Part shown: in pieces, positions 18,985-27,372 of the stretch
Numbering within the stretch: position 1 is the stretch's first letter
Layout of the letters: the number at the start of each line of letters is the position of its first letter
Assembly (NCBI GenBank): GCA_014444615.1
Contig: PVXE01000002.1
Span: forward strand, 1 to 64,000
Direction: 5' to 3'
Origin: Tagaea sp. CACIAM 22H2
GTDB lineage: Bacteria > Pseudomonadota > Alphaproteobacteria > CACIAM-22H2
DNA length: 64,000 bases
Translations under genes and position numbers: made by a program
Notes under the pieces: model-generated
Seen by the model: the letters and a program-made list of their open reading frames with translations, nothing else
What the model was told of the DNA's origin: nothing
The model's database searches: none

Positions 18985-19650
18985 ATGGACGACATCGCGG
19001 TTCCCGCTTTGCCCGACGCTTTTCCCTTCGTGCCGGGCAAGACGGCGCTGGTCGTCATCGACATGCAGCGCGACTTCATCGAGCCGGGGGGCTTCGGCGC
19101 CGCGCTCGGTAACGATGTTTCGCGGCTTCAGCCCGCGATCGAACCGGTCGCGAAGCTGCTGGCCCTGTTCCGGGCGAAAGGCTGGCCGATCGTCCATACG
19201 CGCGAATCCCATCTGCCCGATCTTTCCGACTGTCCGCCGGCGAAGCGCAAGGGCAAGCCGGGTTTGCGCATCGGCGATCAAGGGGCGATGGGGCGCATTT
19301 TGGTGCGCGGCGAGCCGGGTAACGCGATCATTCCGGCTTGCGCGCCGCTGCCGGGCGAGATCGAGATCGACAAGCCGGGCAAGGGGGCGTTCTACGCGAC
19401 CGCCCTCGGCACCATTCTTGATCGCAAAGGGATCACGCATCTCGTCTTTACGGGCGTAACAACCGAAGTTTGCGTGCAAACTTCGATGCGTGAAGCGAAC
19501 GACCGGGGCTATGTTTGCCTTGTCGTCGAGGAAGCGACCGAGAGCTATTTCCCCGATTACAAAGCCGCTGCGCTATCGATGATTCGAGCGCAGGGCGGTA
19601 TCGTCGGACGTACGGCGAAGCTCGCCGATCTGGAAAAGGCGTTGGCCTAG
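18985..19650 (+). CDS. Isochorismatase-like cysteine hydrolase
   Basis: 221 residues from ATG 18985; ATG 18973, which overlaps the ATPase gene, is an alternative. The catalytic triad of the cysteine-hydrolase family is intact: D26 in [10 protein letters not shown]133 in K-P-G-K-G-A-F and C163 in [10 protein letters not shown]. Relatives hydrolyse amides and ureides such as biuret, ureidoacrylate, N-carbamoylsarcosine and nicotinamide. It follows the importer without a gap, so it probably takes a C-N bond from the imported compound and releases ammonia or a carbamoyl group. Together with the sigma-54 promoter this suggests use of a ureide or nucleobase derivative as nitrogen source; the exact substrate is unknown. 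Confidence 0.87.
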   Translation: MDDIAVPALPDAFPFVPGKTALVVIDMQRDFIEPGGFGAALGNDVSRLQPAIEPVAKLLALFRAKGWPIVHTRESHLPDLSDCPPAKRKGKPGLRIGDQGAMGRILVRGEPGNAIIPACAPLPGEIEIDKPGKGAFYATALGTILDRKGITHLVFTGVTTEVCVQTSMREANDRGYVCLVVEEATESYFPDYKAAALSMIRAQGGIVGRTAKLADLEKALA

Positions 19651-19711
19651 ACGCCTTCGGTCCGACCGGCGCATATTGGTGCCGGTGCGTTTCGTCTGGA
19701 TCGAGAATTCC

Positions 19712-20218
19712 ATGAACCCCGCGCGTCGCGAATTGGGCTTCGAGGATATGAATCCGGGCGTTCCGCTCGATCCGGATATCGAGGTAATTTACGACTACTG
19801 GTGCGCGCTCGCGCCCGACCGGAGTTTGCCCGGCCGTCAGCATATCGACCCCGCAAAGATTCCAGTGCATTTGCTGCCGTCGCTTTGGCTGCTCGACGTT
19901 CAGCGCGAGCCGTTCCGGTTGCGCTATCGCCTGGTCGGAACGGCGATCGTCGAGGCGATGCGCGCCGATCCGACCGGCAAATTTCTCGACGAGGCGCATC
20001 CGCATGTCAAATCGCGCGCCGAATTCTTCGAGCGTTATGAGCGCGTCGCGCGCACCGGCATTCCTAGCCGGCGGCGCGGAATCGCCCAGCTTTGGATTCA
20101 CGCCGATTACCGCGAGATCGAAAATTTGATTCTGCCGCTCGCGAGCGACGGCACGAATGTCGATATCCTGATGGTGTCGACCAAGCTGTTCCGCTACGCG
20201 CCCGCGCGCCAAACGTAA
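19712..20218 (+). CDS. PAS_5 family (PAS-like) protein
   Basis: 168 residues from ATG 19712; the frame is open upstream to 19676 with TTG/GTG codons. The pattern Y-D-Y-W...P-G-R-Q-H-I-D-P-A-K-I-P...L-P-S-L-W-L-L-D-V and F-R-L-R-Y-R-L-V-G-T is typical of the PAS_5 family, common and multi-copy in alphaproteobacteria. There is no output domain. Such proteins are presumed ligand-binding sensors; none of the visible residues fixes a ligand. It lies 61 bp after the hydrolase and may belong to the same transcript. It is convergent with the EmrB-type gene, only 8 bp away. Confidence 0.8.
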   Translation: MNPARRELGFEDMNPGVPLDPDIEVIYDYWCALAPDRSLPGRQHIDPAKIPVHLLPSLWLLDVQREPFRLRYRLVGTAIVEAMRADPTGKFLDEAHPHVKSRAEFFERYERVARTGIPSRRRGIAQLWIHADYREIENLILPLASDGTNVDILMVSTKLFRYAPARQT

Positions 20219-20226
20219 CCTGCGGA

Positions 20227-21795
20227 TCAGTGTCCGCCGCCGCCGGCCGCACGTTTGGGGCGTTGCATCAACGGCGTCAGGATCACCAGCAGCATGAACA
20301 GGAAGGTGAGGGCGACGAACACGTCGCCCAGCGCCATCACGAAGGCCTGCTGGTGCACCAGTCCCGCCATTTTCTTGATGGCGCCCCGCTCGGCGTCGCT
20401 GCCCAAGCGCGACAAAGCACCGGTCATCAGCGCCAGCGTTTCCAGCGCCGATTGGCTCGACCACGTCACCTGTTCATGCAGGCGCTGGAGATGCAGATCC
20501 GTGCGGTTGTTGAGCAGCGTATTGATCAGCGCGAGGCCGACGGCACCGCCAAGATTGCGGGTAAGGTTGTAGAGACCCGATGCGCCTTTCAGGCGGTCGA
20601 GCGGCAGCGTGCCGAGCGCCAGATTGTTGATCGGCACCATGCAAGTCATCAAGCCGACGCCGCGCAGCATCTGCGGCACCAGCAGCTCCCAAAAATCCCA
20701 ATCGATCGTGATGGCCGAGGCTTGCCACGTGCCGGCCGAAAACATGACGAAACCCGCCGCGATCAGCACGCGCGGATCGGCTTTCGCGGTCAGGCGGCCG
20801 ATGATCGGGGCGGTGAGGAACATGCAAAGTCCCGTCACGAACATCGCTTCGCCGATCTGCAGGGGCGAGAAGCCGCGCACGCGCGCGAGATAGACGGGAT
20901 AGAGATAGGTAAGGCCGTAAAGCCCGATGCCCATGACGAATGAACAGATCGACGCGGCCGTGAAGGTGCGATTGGCGAAAGCGGTGAGATCGACGATGGG
21001 CCTCGGCACGGTCAGGTTTCGCCAGAAGAACACCATGCCTCCCAGCGTGGCGGCGATCGCGGCCGTCACGATCAGGTCGCTGCCGAACCAATCTTTGGCC
21101 GGGCCTTCCTCGAGCACGTATTCGAGCGAACCCAGGAAGACGGCCATCGCCGCCAAGCCCAGCCAGTCGAAGCCCTGGAGCAGCGAAAGATCGGGGCGGT
21201 CGAAATCGACCAGTACCCAGACCGAGAGCGTGACGACGATACCCGGCACGATGTTCACCAGGAACAGCCAGTGCCAGGAGAACAATTCGGTGAGATAGCC
21301 GCCGACCGTCGGTCCGATCGTCGGGGCGAGGGTGGCGACCAGCCCGACCACCGGCGCGATCACCGATTGCTTGCTGCGCGGGAAGATCGTGTAGGCGGTG
21401 GCAAACACGGTCGGGATCATGCCGCCGCCGATGAAGCCTTGCAGCGCGCGCCAGACGATCATCTCCTCGATCGACGTGGCTTGCGCACACATGAAGCTCA
21501 TCAGCGTGAAGCCGCCCGCCGACAGCGTGAAGACGATGCGGGTGGAAAAGGCGCGGCTCAGGAAGCCCGACAGCGGAATCATGATCACTTCCGCGATCAG
21601 ATAGCTCGTCTGGACCCAGGAGACTTCCTCGGCGCTGGCCGAGAGCCCCGCCTGGATTTCGGCCAGCGATGCGGAGACGATCTGAATGTCCAGGATCGCC
21701 ATGAACATCCCGAACACCATCGCGATGAACGCGGCGAGGCGTTTGGGATCGATATGATCCTGATCTGCGCTTTGGGCGGCCATGGCCGGACTCAC
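20227..21795 (-). CDS. DHA2 family (EmrB-like) MFS multidrug efflux permease
   Basis: 522 residues with 14 predicted hydrophobic helices, the DHA2 (drug:H+ antiporter-2) layout. Family signatures are the D-I-Q-I-V-S-A-S-L motif in helix 1 (about residue 40), W-V-Q-T-S-Y-L-I-A-E-V, the R-A-L-Q-G-F-I-G-G-G-M-I-P block and G-P-T-V-G-G-Y-L near helix 5. It would pump hydrophobic toxic compounds across the inner membrane, working with the adaptor encoded just upstream (4-bp ATGA overlap) and a TolC-type channel encoded elsewhere. Probably controlled by the divergent TetR protein. Confidence 0.92.
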   Translation of the reverse strand: MSPAMAAQSADQDHIDPKRLAAFIAMVFGMFMAILDIQIVSASLAEIQAGLSASAEEVSWVQTSYLIAEVIMIPLSGFLSRAFSTRIVFTLSAGGFTLMSFMCAQATSIEEMIVWRALQGFIGGGMIPTVFATAYTIFPRSKQSVIAPVVGLVATLAPTIGPTVGGYLTELFSWHWLFLVNIVPGIVVTLSVWVLVDFDRPDLSLLQGFDWLGLAAMAVFLGSLEYVLEEGPAKDWFGSDLIVTAAIAATLGGMVFFWRNLTVPRPIVDLTAFANRTFTAASICSFVMGIGLYGLTYLYPVYLARVRGFSPLQIGEAMFVTGLCMFLTAPIIGRLTAKADPRVLIAAGFVMFSAGTWQASAITIDWDFWELLVPQMLRGVGLMTCMVPINNLALGTLPLDRLKGASGLYNLTRNLGGAVGLALINTLLNNRTDLHLQRLHEQVTWSSQSALETLALMTGALSRLGSDAERGAIKKMAGLVHQQAFVMALGDVFVALTFLFMLLVILTPLMQRPKRAAGGGGH

Positions 21796-22917
21796 TTCGT
21801 TTCGTCGGCTCCGGCGGCGCTTATCTCCTTCGTGCGCACGTCGACGACCACCGACATGCCTGGCCGCAAGCGGCCTTCGCGCGCCACGTCCTCGGGCAAA
21901 GCGATACGTACCGGCAGGCGCTGCACGATCTTGGTGAAGTTGCCGGTCGCGTTCTCGGGCGGCAGCAGCGAGAACTCGGCACCCGTGGCGGGTGCCACGC
22001 TCGCGAGGTGGCCGTGAATGGTGCGGCCGGGATAGGCGTCGACATGGAGCTCGACGTCCTGACCGGGGCGCAGATTCACGATCTGCGTCTCCTTGAAATT
22101 GGCTTGGACGTAGACACCGTCGAGCGGGACGAGCGCCATCAGCCGCGTGCCCGGCTGAACGTATTGGCCGGGCTGGGCGGCGCGATTGCCGACCGTGCCG
22201 TCGAAGGGTGCGCGGATCACGGTGAAGTCGAGATCGCGTTCGGCGCGTTGCAAGGCGGTATCGAGTTCGCGGCGCTGGCTTTCGGCCTCGGCTTGCTGGG
22301 CGCGCAAAACGTCCATCGCGGCGTTGGCGGCCTCCACGCCCGCCCGCGCACCCGCCACGCTCGCGACCCCGCGATCGCGATCGGCGCGCGCCTGATCGAA
22401 CGTCGCGATCGACGCGTTGCCGGTGCGCGCGAGGGAGTCGGCACGGTTGAAGGCGAGATTGGCGCGCGCGAGTTCCGCTTGCGCGGAAGCGAGTTGGGCG
22501 ACGGCCTGTTCGATCGATGCGCGTTGCGCGGCCGTTTGGCGGGCGAGGCGGGCAATGGTGGCGTCCTGCGTCGCCACGCGCCCGCGCGCGGCCTCGACCG
22601 CGAGCTTGTAGTCGCCGTCATCCAGGCGTAGCAGCACGTCGCCGGCTTTGACCTTGGTGTTGTCGGCGACGTCGACGGAAGCGATGAGGCCCGACACCTT
22701 CGCCGCCACGATCGACTGATCCGCCTTCACATAGGCGTCGTCGGTCGAGACGATGAAGCGCCCATCGACATACCAGCCGTATCCCTTCCAGCCGCCGAAA
22801 CCGAGGACGACGGCCAGCACGGTCAACAGCACCAGGCGTTTGCGATTGGGGCCGGCGGCTTTGGGAGAAAGCTCGCCATCGGGCCGTAACTTGGCCGCTT
22901 CGTTATCCATCTTCATG
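21792..22917 (-). CDS. HlyD/EmrA family efflux adaptor protein
   Basis: About 374 residues from ATG 22917; the frame is open to another ATG at 22970, which would place the start almost against the TetR operator. One membrane helix (about residues 15-40 of the short form) is followed by a lipoyl half (S-T-D-D-A-Y-V-K-A-D), a long coiled coil rich in Ala, Arg and Gln, the second lipoyl half (V-I-R-A-P-F-D-G-T-V-G-N-R) and a beta-barrel. This is the EmrA layout. It is cotranscribed with the DHA2 permease to form a tripartite pump with an outer-membrane channel. Confidence 0.9.
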
Positions 22918-22979
22918 TGAACCGGAGGGGTGAGAAAAAGGGTGCGCCTTGACAGGGGCGAGGACGTCATTCAAATTGA

Positions 22980-22994
22980 ACCGAACGGTTCGGT
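22980..22994. promoter_or_regulatory. TetR operator between emrA-like and tetR-like genes
   Basis: ACCGAAC-G-GTTCGGT is a perfect 7-bp inverted repeat around one central base. It sits between the divergent efflux and regulator genes, 30 bp before the chosen TetR start and 63 bp before the efflux start. Position and symmetry fit an operator for the adjacent TetR-family repressor controlling both directions. Confidence 0.72.
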
Positions 22995-23023
22995 CAACAA
23001 TTTTCCACGGCATAGGTCCGTTG

Positions 23024-23656
23024 ATGTCCACGCAGGTCGCCCAAATAGCCGAGGTCGCGGATACCGCCAAGCGGCGCCAAATCATTGAAGGTGCGCGACA
23101 AATCTTCATGCGCGACGGCTTCGACGGCGCCAGCATGAACGATATTACGCGTGCGGCCGGCGTATCGAAGGGCACGGTCTACGCCTATTTCCCGTCGAAG
23201 GAGGCGCTGTTCGAGGCGCTGATTCGCGAGGACCGGCGCATCCAAGCCGAGCGGATTTGCCGCTTTTCGGCCGACGACGAGAACGTCGAAAAGGTGCTGC
23301 GCGAGATCGCACGCAACATCGTCGCTGCGGTGACGCAACCCGGCCACATCGCGCATCTGCGCACCGTCATCGCGGCGGCGGCGAAGTTCCCCAGCATCGG
23401 TCACGCGTTCTACGAGGCCGGGCCGATGTACGGCGCGGGGCGTCTTGCGGCCTATCTCGATCGCCAAGTCTCGGCGGGACGCTTACGCATCGACGATACG
23501 CAACGCGCGGCTTTTCAGTACATCGATATGTGTCTCGCGCGGCCGTTGAAGCAGATGCTGTTCTGCGTGATCGAAACGCCCGATCCCGCGGAGGTGGAGA
23601 AGGCGATCGATTCCGCGATCGCCATGTTCATGGCTGCTTACGGGCCGGACAGCTGA
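23024..23656 (+). CDS. TetR/AcrR family transcriptional repressor
   Basis: 210 residues from ATG 23024. An in-frame upstream codon at 22949 would run the coding sequence through the operator and is rejected. The N-terminal helix-turn-helix (about 16-62) reads A-R-Q-I-F-M-R-D-G-F...M-N-D-I-T-R-A-A-G-V-S-K-G-T-V-Y-A-Y-F-P-S-K-E, a classic TetR recognition unit. The C-terminal half is a helical ligand-binding and dimerisation domain ending with an AefR-like segment. It is divergent from the EmrAB-type pump, which it most likely represses, with induction by a pump substrate. Confidence 0.92.
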   Translation: MSTQVAQIAEVADTAKRRQIIEGARQIFMRDGFDGASMNDITRAAGVSKGTVYAYFPSKEALFEALIREDRRIQAERICRFSADDENVEKVLREIARNIVAAVTQPGHIAHLRTVIAAAAKFPSIGHAFYEAGPMYGAGRLAAYLDRQVSAGRLRIDDTQRAAFQYIDMCLARPLKQMLFCVIETPDPAEVEKAIDSAIAMFMAAYGPDS

Positions 23657-23787
23657 TCGACGGCTCTCGTCAAGTCATGTGGGCGCGCGTCACAGATCCG
23701 GCTTATTCACGCCCCGCAATTCGGATCAGTTTTCGAAATTCCTGGTGACGTGCCGATCATCGGCAGCGCCTGTGGCGAAGCGCGCGC

Positions 23788-23829
23788 ATGGTTAATGCCA
23801 TGGCGTGGTTAATGCGCATTGAGGTTAAC
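23788..23829 (+). repeat. Three direct GGTTAA boxes (CtrA-half-site-like)
   Basis: ATGGTTAA (23788), GTGGTTAA (23805) and GAGGTTAA (23821) recur every 16-17 bases, the first two within TGGTTAATGC. ATGGTTAA is the reverse complement of TTAACCAT, a half-site bound by the alphaproteobacterial cell-cycle and flagellar regulator CtrA. The full TTAA-N7-TTAA site is absent. Function is inferred. Confidence 0.35.
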
Positions 23830-24120
23830 GGCAGGGCAACCAAAGTTCGGCGCGCGCGTCGGTCAATTTGGATTCGCGACGCGCGCCGTTGTGCACTACA
23901 TATCAATTCGTGCTGCACGTAGAAGTTACATATCGAAACATCGCGCGCGCGGGCGGTGCGATAAGTTTCTTCCGCTTCCAGATTTTATCGTCAAATTCGT
24001 ATTAACCCTAAAATTGAAATAGTAGGAAAAAAATTCATACTAAACGTATTTTGCCGAGTTGATCTTTCCCACGCCGATGCCCGAAGTCGAAATCTCTCAA
24101 ACGAATCAAGGCGACGTAAC

Positions 24121-24136
24121 TGGCAAGCGCTTTGCA
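24121..24136 (+). promoter_or_regulatory. Sigma-54 (RpoN) promoter of flgK-flgL-flgE
   Basis: TGGCAAGCGCTTTGCA matches TGGCACG-N4-TTGCA at every position but one, with the -24 GG and -12 GC correctly spaced and a preceding pyrimidine. Transcription would start near 24147, about 52 bases before flgK, with GGAG ten bases before the ATG. Sigma-54 with FlbD-type activators drives late flagellar genes in Caulobacter. Confidence 0.75.
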
Positions 24137-24198
24137 GTTCGTTTCGACATAGGGATTTTGTTTTTTCGACGGCGTTTTTTCTTCTGGAGTGATTTTCG

Positions 24199-26199
24199 AT
24201 GTCGCTTTCCGCGGCACTCTATTCGTCGCTGAGCTCGCTGCTCACCTTGCAGCAGCAGTCGCGCATCGCTTCGGCGAATGTCGCGAACGCGCAGACGGCC
24301 GGATATACGCAGAAGCGGGTGAACCTGACCACGCCGGTCGCGCAGGGTTTGCCGAGCGGTGTCGCGATCGCCTCTATCACCCGCACGACCAACACGACGT
24401 TGCAGAACGAATTGCTGAACCGCACGGCGGAATCGGCCGGAGCGACGGTGCGCCAGCAGTATATGGAGCGTATCGGCTCGTTCCTGAACGTCGAGAGCGG
24501 CACGCCGCGTTTGACCTCGACCTATCAGGCGTTCCAACAGGCGTGGAAGGATTACGAGGCGAACCCCGAGAACGCGACGTTGGCACGCGCGGTGGTCACG
24601 CAAGGCACGCTGCTGGCGGGGGAGATCAACAGCCTCGCCGGGCAGCCGCAGCAGATCGACGCGATGGTCCAGACGGACATCGTGCAGAACGTGACGCAGC
24701 TCAATCAGCTGGTCCAGCAGGCCTACAAGCTGAACGCCCAGATCGTGAACCAGTCGTCGTCCGGGCAACCGATCGGCGATCTGCAAGACCAGATGGATCA
24801 GGTCGTCGCGCAGATGTCCAAGATCACCAAGGTGCAGATCTTGGGCACGGGTACGAACTCGCTGCAGATCGTGACCGCCGGCGGGCAAACACTGGTCTCC
24901 GGCGCCGTGCCGCCGACATTCAGCTACGATCCGAATTCCAACTCGATCCAGACCACGGTCAACGGCGCCACGCAAAGCGTGCCCGCGTCGTCCTTCCCGG
25001 GCGGTCAACTCGAATCGCTGATGCGCCTGCGCGCCGGGTTCGAGGCGCAAGCCTCGACATCGAGCTATTCGCAAAGCGTGATGGCATCGAGCGAGCCGGG
25101 CGACGGAGCAATCCGAAAATTCCAGAACCAACTCGACGCGATCGCCAATCAAGTCGCCTACGCGGTCAATACCGCCTACAACAAAAGCGCTTCTTACGGG
25201 AACGAGCTGGCGGCGAATTTCTTCACTTATTCCAGCCTGCCGTATCCCGCGTCGAACACGACGGCGACGACCGTCGCGACCGGCGGGGCGACCGGCTCGA
25301 CCGCCGCCGGCGGTTTGACCGATACGGGTGCCGCATTCGGCAATTACTCGCCCACGCCGACGTCCTATTATCGCGTAACGATCACTGACGGGCTCGGCAA
25401 AGGATCGTCCGCAATCATCACCGGCAGCACGGGCACGTCGATCACCGCGCCCGGCTTGGCCGCGACCGATAGCACGAGCAAGTATGTCATCCAGGAAGTG
25501 ACCGGCCCGCTGATGTCGAACGCCACGACCGCGGCGACGACGACCAGCCTGACCGATACGACGAACTCCTGGACGGCCAACCAATTCGCACCGACCGCGG
25601 CGGGTGTGGGCTATCAGGTGCGCATCGTCTCGGGGCCCGGGGCGGGGCAGATCGCCACGATCACCGGCAACACGGGCGACACGTTGAACCTGAACCCGCC
25701 TTTCACGTCGGCGCCGGGGGCGGGCAGCATCTATGTGATCGAGCCCGCTTACGGCAACAATCCGTCGGCCGCATCGATGTTGCAGGTCAATCCCGCTCTG
25801 GCCAATGGCGGCACGACCGCCAAGGCTGGAGCGGCGGGCGAGATGTCGAATGCGCTCAACAACGCGACAGCGACGACCTTCGACAGCATTCCAATGCCGA
25901 CGGGGGCGGGGGCGCTCAACAACACCGGTATCGTGCAAGGCGCATTGACGATCGCCAATACAATCGGCTCGGCCGTTTCCTATGCGGCCTGGAGCATCGC
26001 CGACGCGCAGAACACCGCGACCTATACCGATACGCTGCATTCGCAAACCGAGCAGACCTATCTCAATACGGTCGGCGTCTCGGTCGATCAGGAGATGGCG
26101 AATCTCGTCACGCTGCAGAACGCGTATCAGGCGTCGGCCATGGTCATGCAGACCGTGCGCGAGATGATGGATACGCTGATCAATCTCGGAAGGAACTGA
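24199..26199 (+). CDS. flgK: Flagellar hook-associated protein 1 FlgK, with a repeat insert
   Basis: 666 residues. The N-terminal rod/hook-family helix (A-S-A-N-V-A-N-A-Q-T-A-G-Y-T-Q-K-R, about 24-40), the FlgK-typical F-L-N-V-E-S-G-T-P-R-L-T-S-T-Y-Q-A-F segment and the C-terminal coiled-coil region (M-A-N-L-V-T-L-Q-N-A-Y-Q-A-S-A, followed by an M-x-D-T-L-I-N end) identify it. FlgK forms the first hook-filament junction. Between N-F-F-T-Y (residue 344) and A-A-S-M-L-Q-V (525) lies an insert of about 160 residues made of two related repeats (about 364-434 and 445-516). This replaces the usual variable outer domain. First gene of a three-gene flagellar operon, 2 bp before flgL. Confidence 0.92.
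   Translation: MSLSAALYSSLSSLLTLQQQSRIASANVANAQTAGYTQKRVNLTTPVAQGLPSGVAIASITRTTNTTLQNELLNRTAESAGATVRQQYMERIGSFLNVESGTPRLTSTYQAFQQAWKDYEANPENATLARAVVTQGTLLAGEINSLAGQPQQIDAMVQTDIVQNVTQLNQLVQQAYKLNAQIVNQSSSGQPIGDLQDQMDQVVAQMSKITKVQILGTGTNSLQIVTAGGQTLVSGAVPPTFSYDPNSNSIQTTVNGATQSVPASSFPGGQLESLMRLRAGFEAQASTSSYSQSVMASSEPGDGAIRKFQNQLDAIANQVAYAVNTAYNKSASYGNELAANFFTYSSLPYPASNTTATTVATGGATGSTAAGGLTDTGAAFGNYSPTPTSYYRVTITDGLGKGSSAIITGSTGTSITAPGLAATDSTSKYVIQEVTGPLMSNATTAATTTSLTDTTNSWTANQFAPTAAGVGYQVRIVSGPGAGQIATITGNTGDTLNLNPPFTSAPGAGSIYVIEPAYGNNPSAASMLQVNPALANGGTTAKAGAAGEMSNALNNATATTFDSIPMPTGAGALNNTGIVQGALTIANTIGSAVSYAAWSIADAQNTATYTDTLHSQTEQTYLNTVGVSVDQEMANLVTLQNAYQASAMVMQTVREMMDTLINLGRN
25276..25758 (+). 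repeat. Tandem protein-repeat insert within flgK
   Basis: Two ~75-residue units share L-T-D-T...Y-x-V-x-I-x-x-G-x-G-x-G-x-x-A-x-I-T-G-x-T-G and end with Y-V-I-x-E. They interrupt FlgK between conserved blocks, in the position of its surface-exposed domain. Similar G-A-G-Q...I-x-x-N-T beta units occur in phage tail and surface proteins. DNA identity between the copies is modest, so this is an old duplication. Confidence 0.65.
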
Positions 26200-26201
26200 A
26201 C

Positions 26202-27353
26202 ATGACGTCCGGAGTCACCAGCCTCGCGCAGCTTCTGGGCATCCAACGCAACATCTCGACGCAAACGACCGAGCTCAACGCGTTGCAGACGGAACTCTCC
26301 ACGGGGCGCAAGCGGGACGGCTTGATCGGTGTGGCGTTGGCGTCGTTTCAGCAATCGGGACTCGCGTCCGACACGATTCGCTATCAGCAATACCGGCAGA
26401 CGACCGTTCAGGCGACGATCTACACCCGCGCGATCGACGCGACGCAGTACCGCACCGATCTCTACGCGCAATCGCTGACGTCGCTGCAAAGCATCGCCAG
26501 CGATATGAACTCGGAGCTACTGAAGACGCAATCGACGACGCCCGCGACCTATTCGGTTCAATTGGCGCTGGTCGACGGCGCGCTCAATCGCATCCAGTCG
26601 ATCCTGAACACGAGCGACGGGCAGCGTTACATCTTCGGCGGCACAGCCTATTCGACTGCGCCGATGAAGAATCTGACCGGGCTCGACACGGCGGCACTGG
26701 CGGCGGGTGTGAACGATTTCGGCGCCAGCACGAATTCGCCGCCGCGCAATGCGATCTACGCGAACGCCGTGCAGTCGATTCCGTTCACGGCCCCCGTCAA
26801 CGCGGCGCAATTCGCGGGCGACGGCAACACGAATGTGCCCGGCTATATCGATGCGAGCCTCGATACGGCCGCACCTTCCACCGCTAACGGCCAGTGGATC
26901 TATTCGCAGACCAGCGTATCGGTCGCCGACGGCATGAACGTCGATTTCGGCATCAACGCCGCCAACGGCGCGTTCCAGAACCTGGTCAACGGTCTGCGCA
27001 ACTACAAAATGGCGCTGCGTTGGGCGCAGAATACGCCCGATACCTATCTGCAGAACGATCCGACCGGCAACGCGCAGCAGTATCTTGCGCAAGCCCAAGC
27101 GCAGATCCAGCAGGCGATGAAGGACATCGCAAACCTGTCGGGCACCAACGGCGCTAATCAGGCGATGCTGAAGGATATGCGCGCGATCCAGGAGGATACG
27201 GCGACCGCCGGCACGATTTCGGCCGACAAGATCGTCGCCGTCGATATCGGCGAAGTCGGCACCAAGATCGCCGGCGTGCAGGCCTCGCTCGAAGCCACCT
27301 ACATCACCACCCGCGATATTTTGAACCTCAACCTCGCAAAGTATTTGTCCTGA
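26202..27353 (+). CDS. flgL: Flagellar hook-associated protein 3 FlgL (flagellin-like)
   Basis: 383 residues with a flagellin-type N-terminal coiled coil (Q-T-T-E-L-N-A-L-Q-T-E-L-S-T-G-R-K, about 22-38) and a C-terminal helical segment (I-A-G-V-Q-A-S-L-E-A-T-Y, then L-N-L-N-L-A-K-Y-L) that packs back on it. The internal G-Q-R-Y-I-F-G-G-T segment (about 144-152) is the flagellin/FlgL G-x-Y-L-F-G-G motif. It is shorter than many filament flagellins in the N-terminal conserved block and directly follows flgK, so FlgL is preferred over flagellin. It forms the second hook-filament junction ring. Confidence 0.85.
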   Translation: MTSGVTSLAQLLGIQRNISTQTTELNALQTELSTGRKRDGLIGVALASFQQSGLASDTIRYQQYRQTTVQATIYTRAIDATQYRTDLYAQSLTSLQSIASDMNSELLKTQSTTPATYSVQLALVDGALNRIQSILNTSDGQRYIFGGTAYSTAPMKNLTGLDTAALAAGVNDFGASTNSPPRNAIYANAVQSIPFTAPVNAAQFAGDGNTNVPGYIDASLDTAAPSTANGQWIYSQTSVSVADGMNVDFGINAANGAFQNLVNGLRNYKMALRWAQNTPDTYLQNDPTGNAQQYLAQAQAQIQQAMKDIANLSGTNGANQAMLKDMRAIQEDTATAGTISADKIVAVDIGEVGTKIAGVQASLEATYITTRDILNLNLAKYLS

Positions 27354-27372
27354 CGATAAGGAGTCCAAGCAT

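Larger units (their letters stand above)
23657..24198. other. 542-bp non-coding region upstream of flgK
   Basis: No convincing gene. The first half is GC-rich with three GGTTAA boxes (23788-23829); from about 23880 the sequence becomes A/T-rich. The sigma-54 promoter and ribosome site of flgK lie at its right end. A 67-codon frame within it has no homology I recognise and poor codon use. Confidence 0.6.

Noticed and set aside
23788..23829. Canonical CtrA site
   Set aside because: TTAA-N7-TTAA spacing is not met; only half-site-like boxes are present, so it is listed with low confidence as a repeat.
23819..24022. 67-codon frame in the flgK upstream gap
   Set aside because: Composition differs from coding regions, there is no ribosome site and no recognisable similarity.
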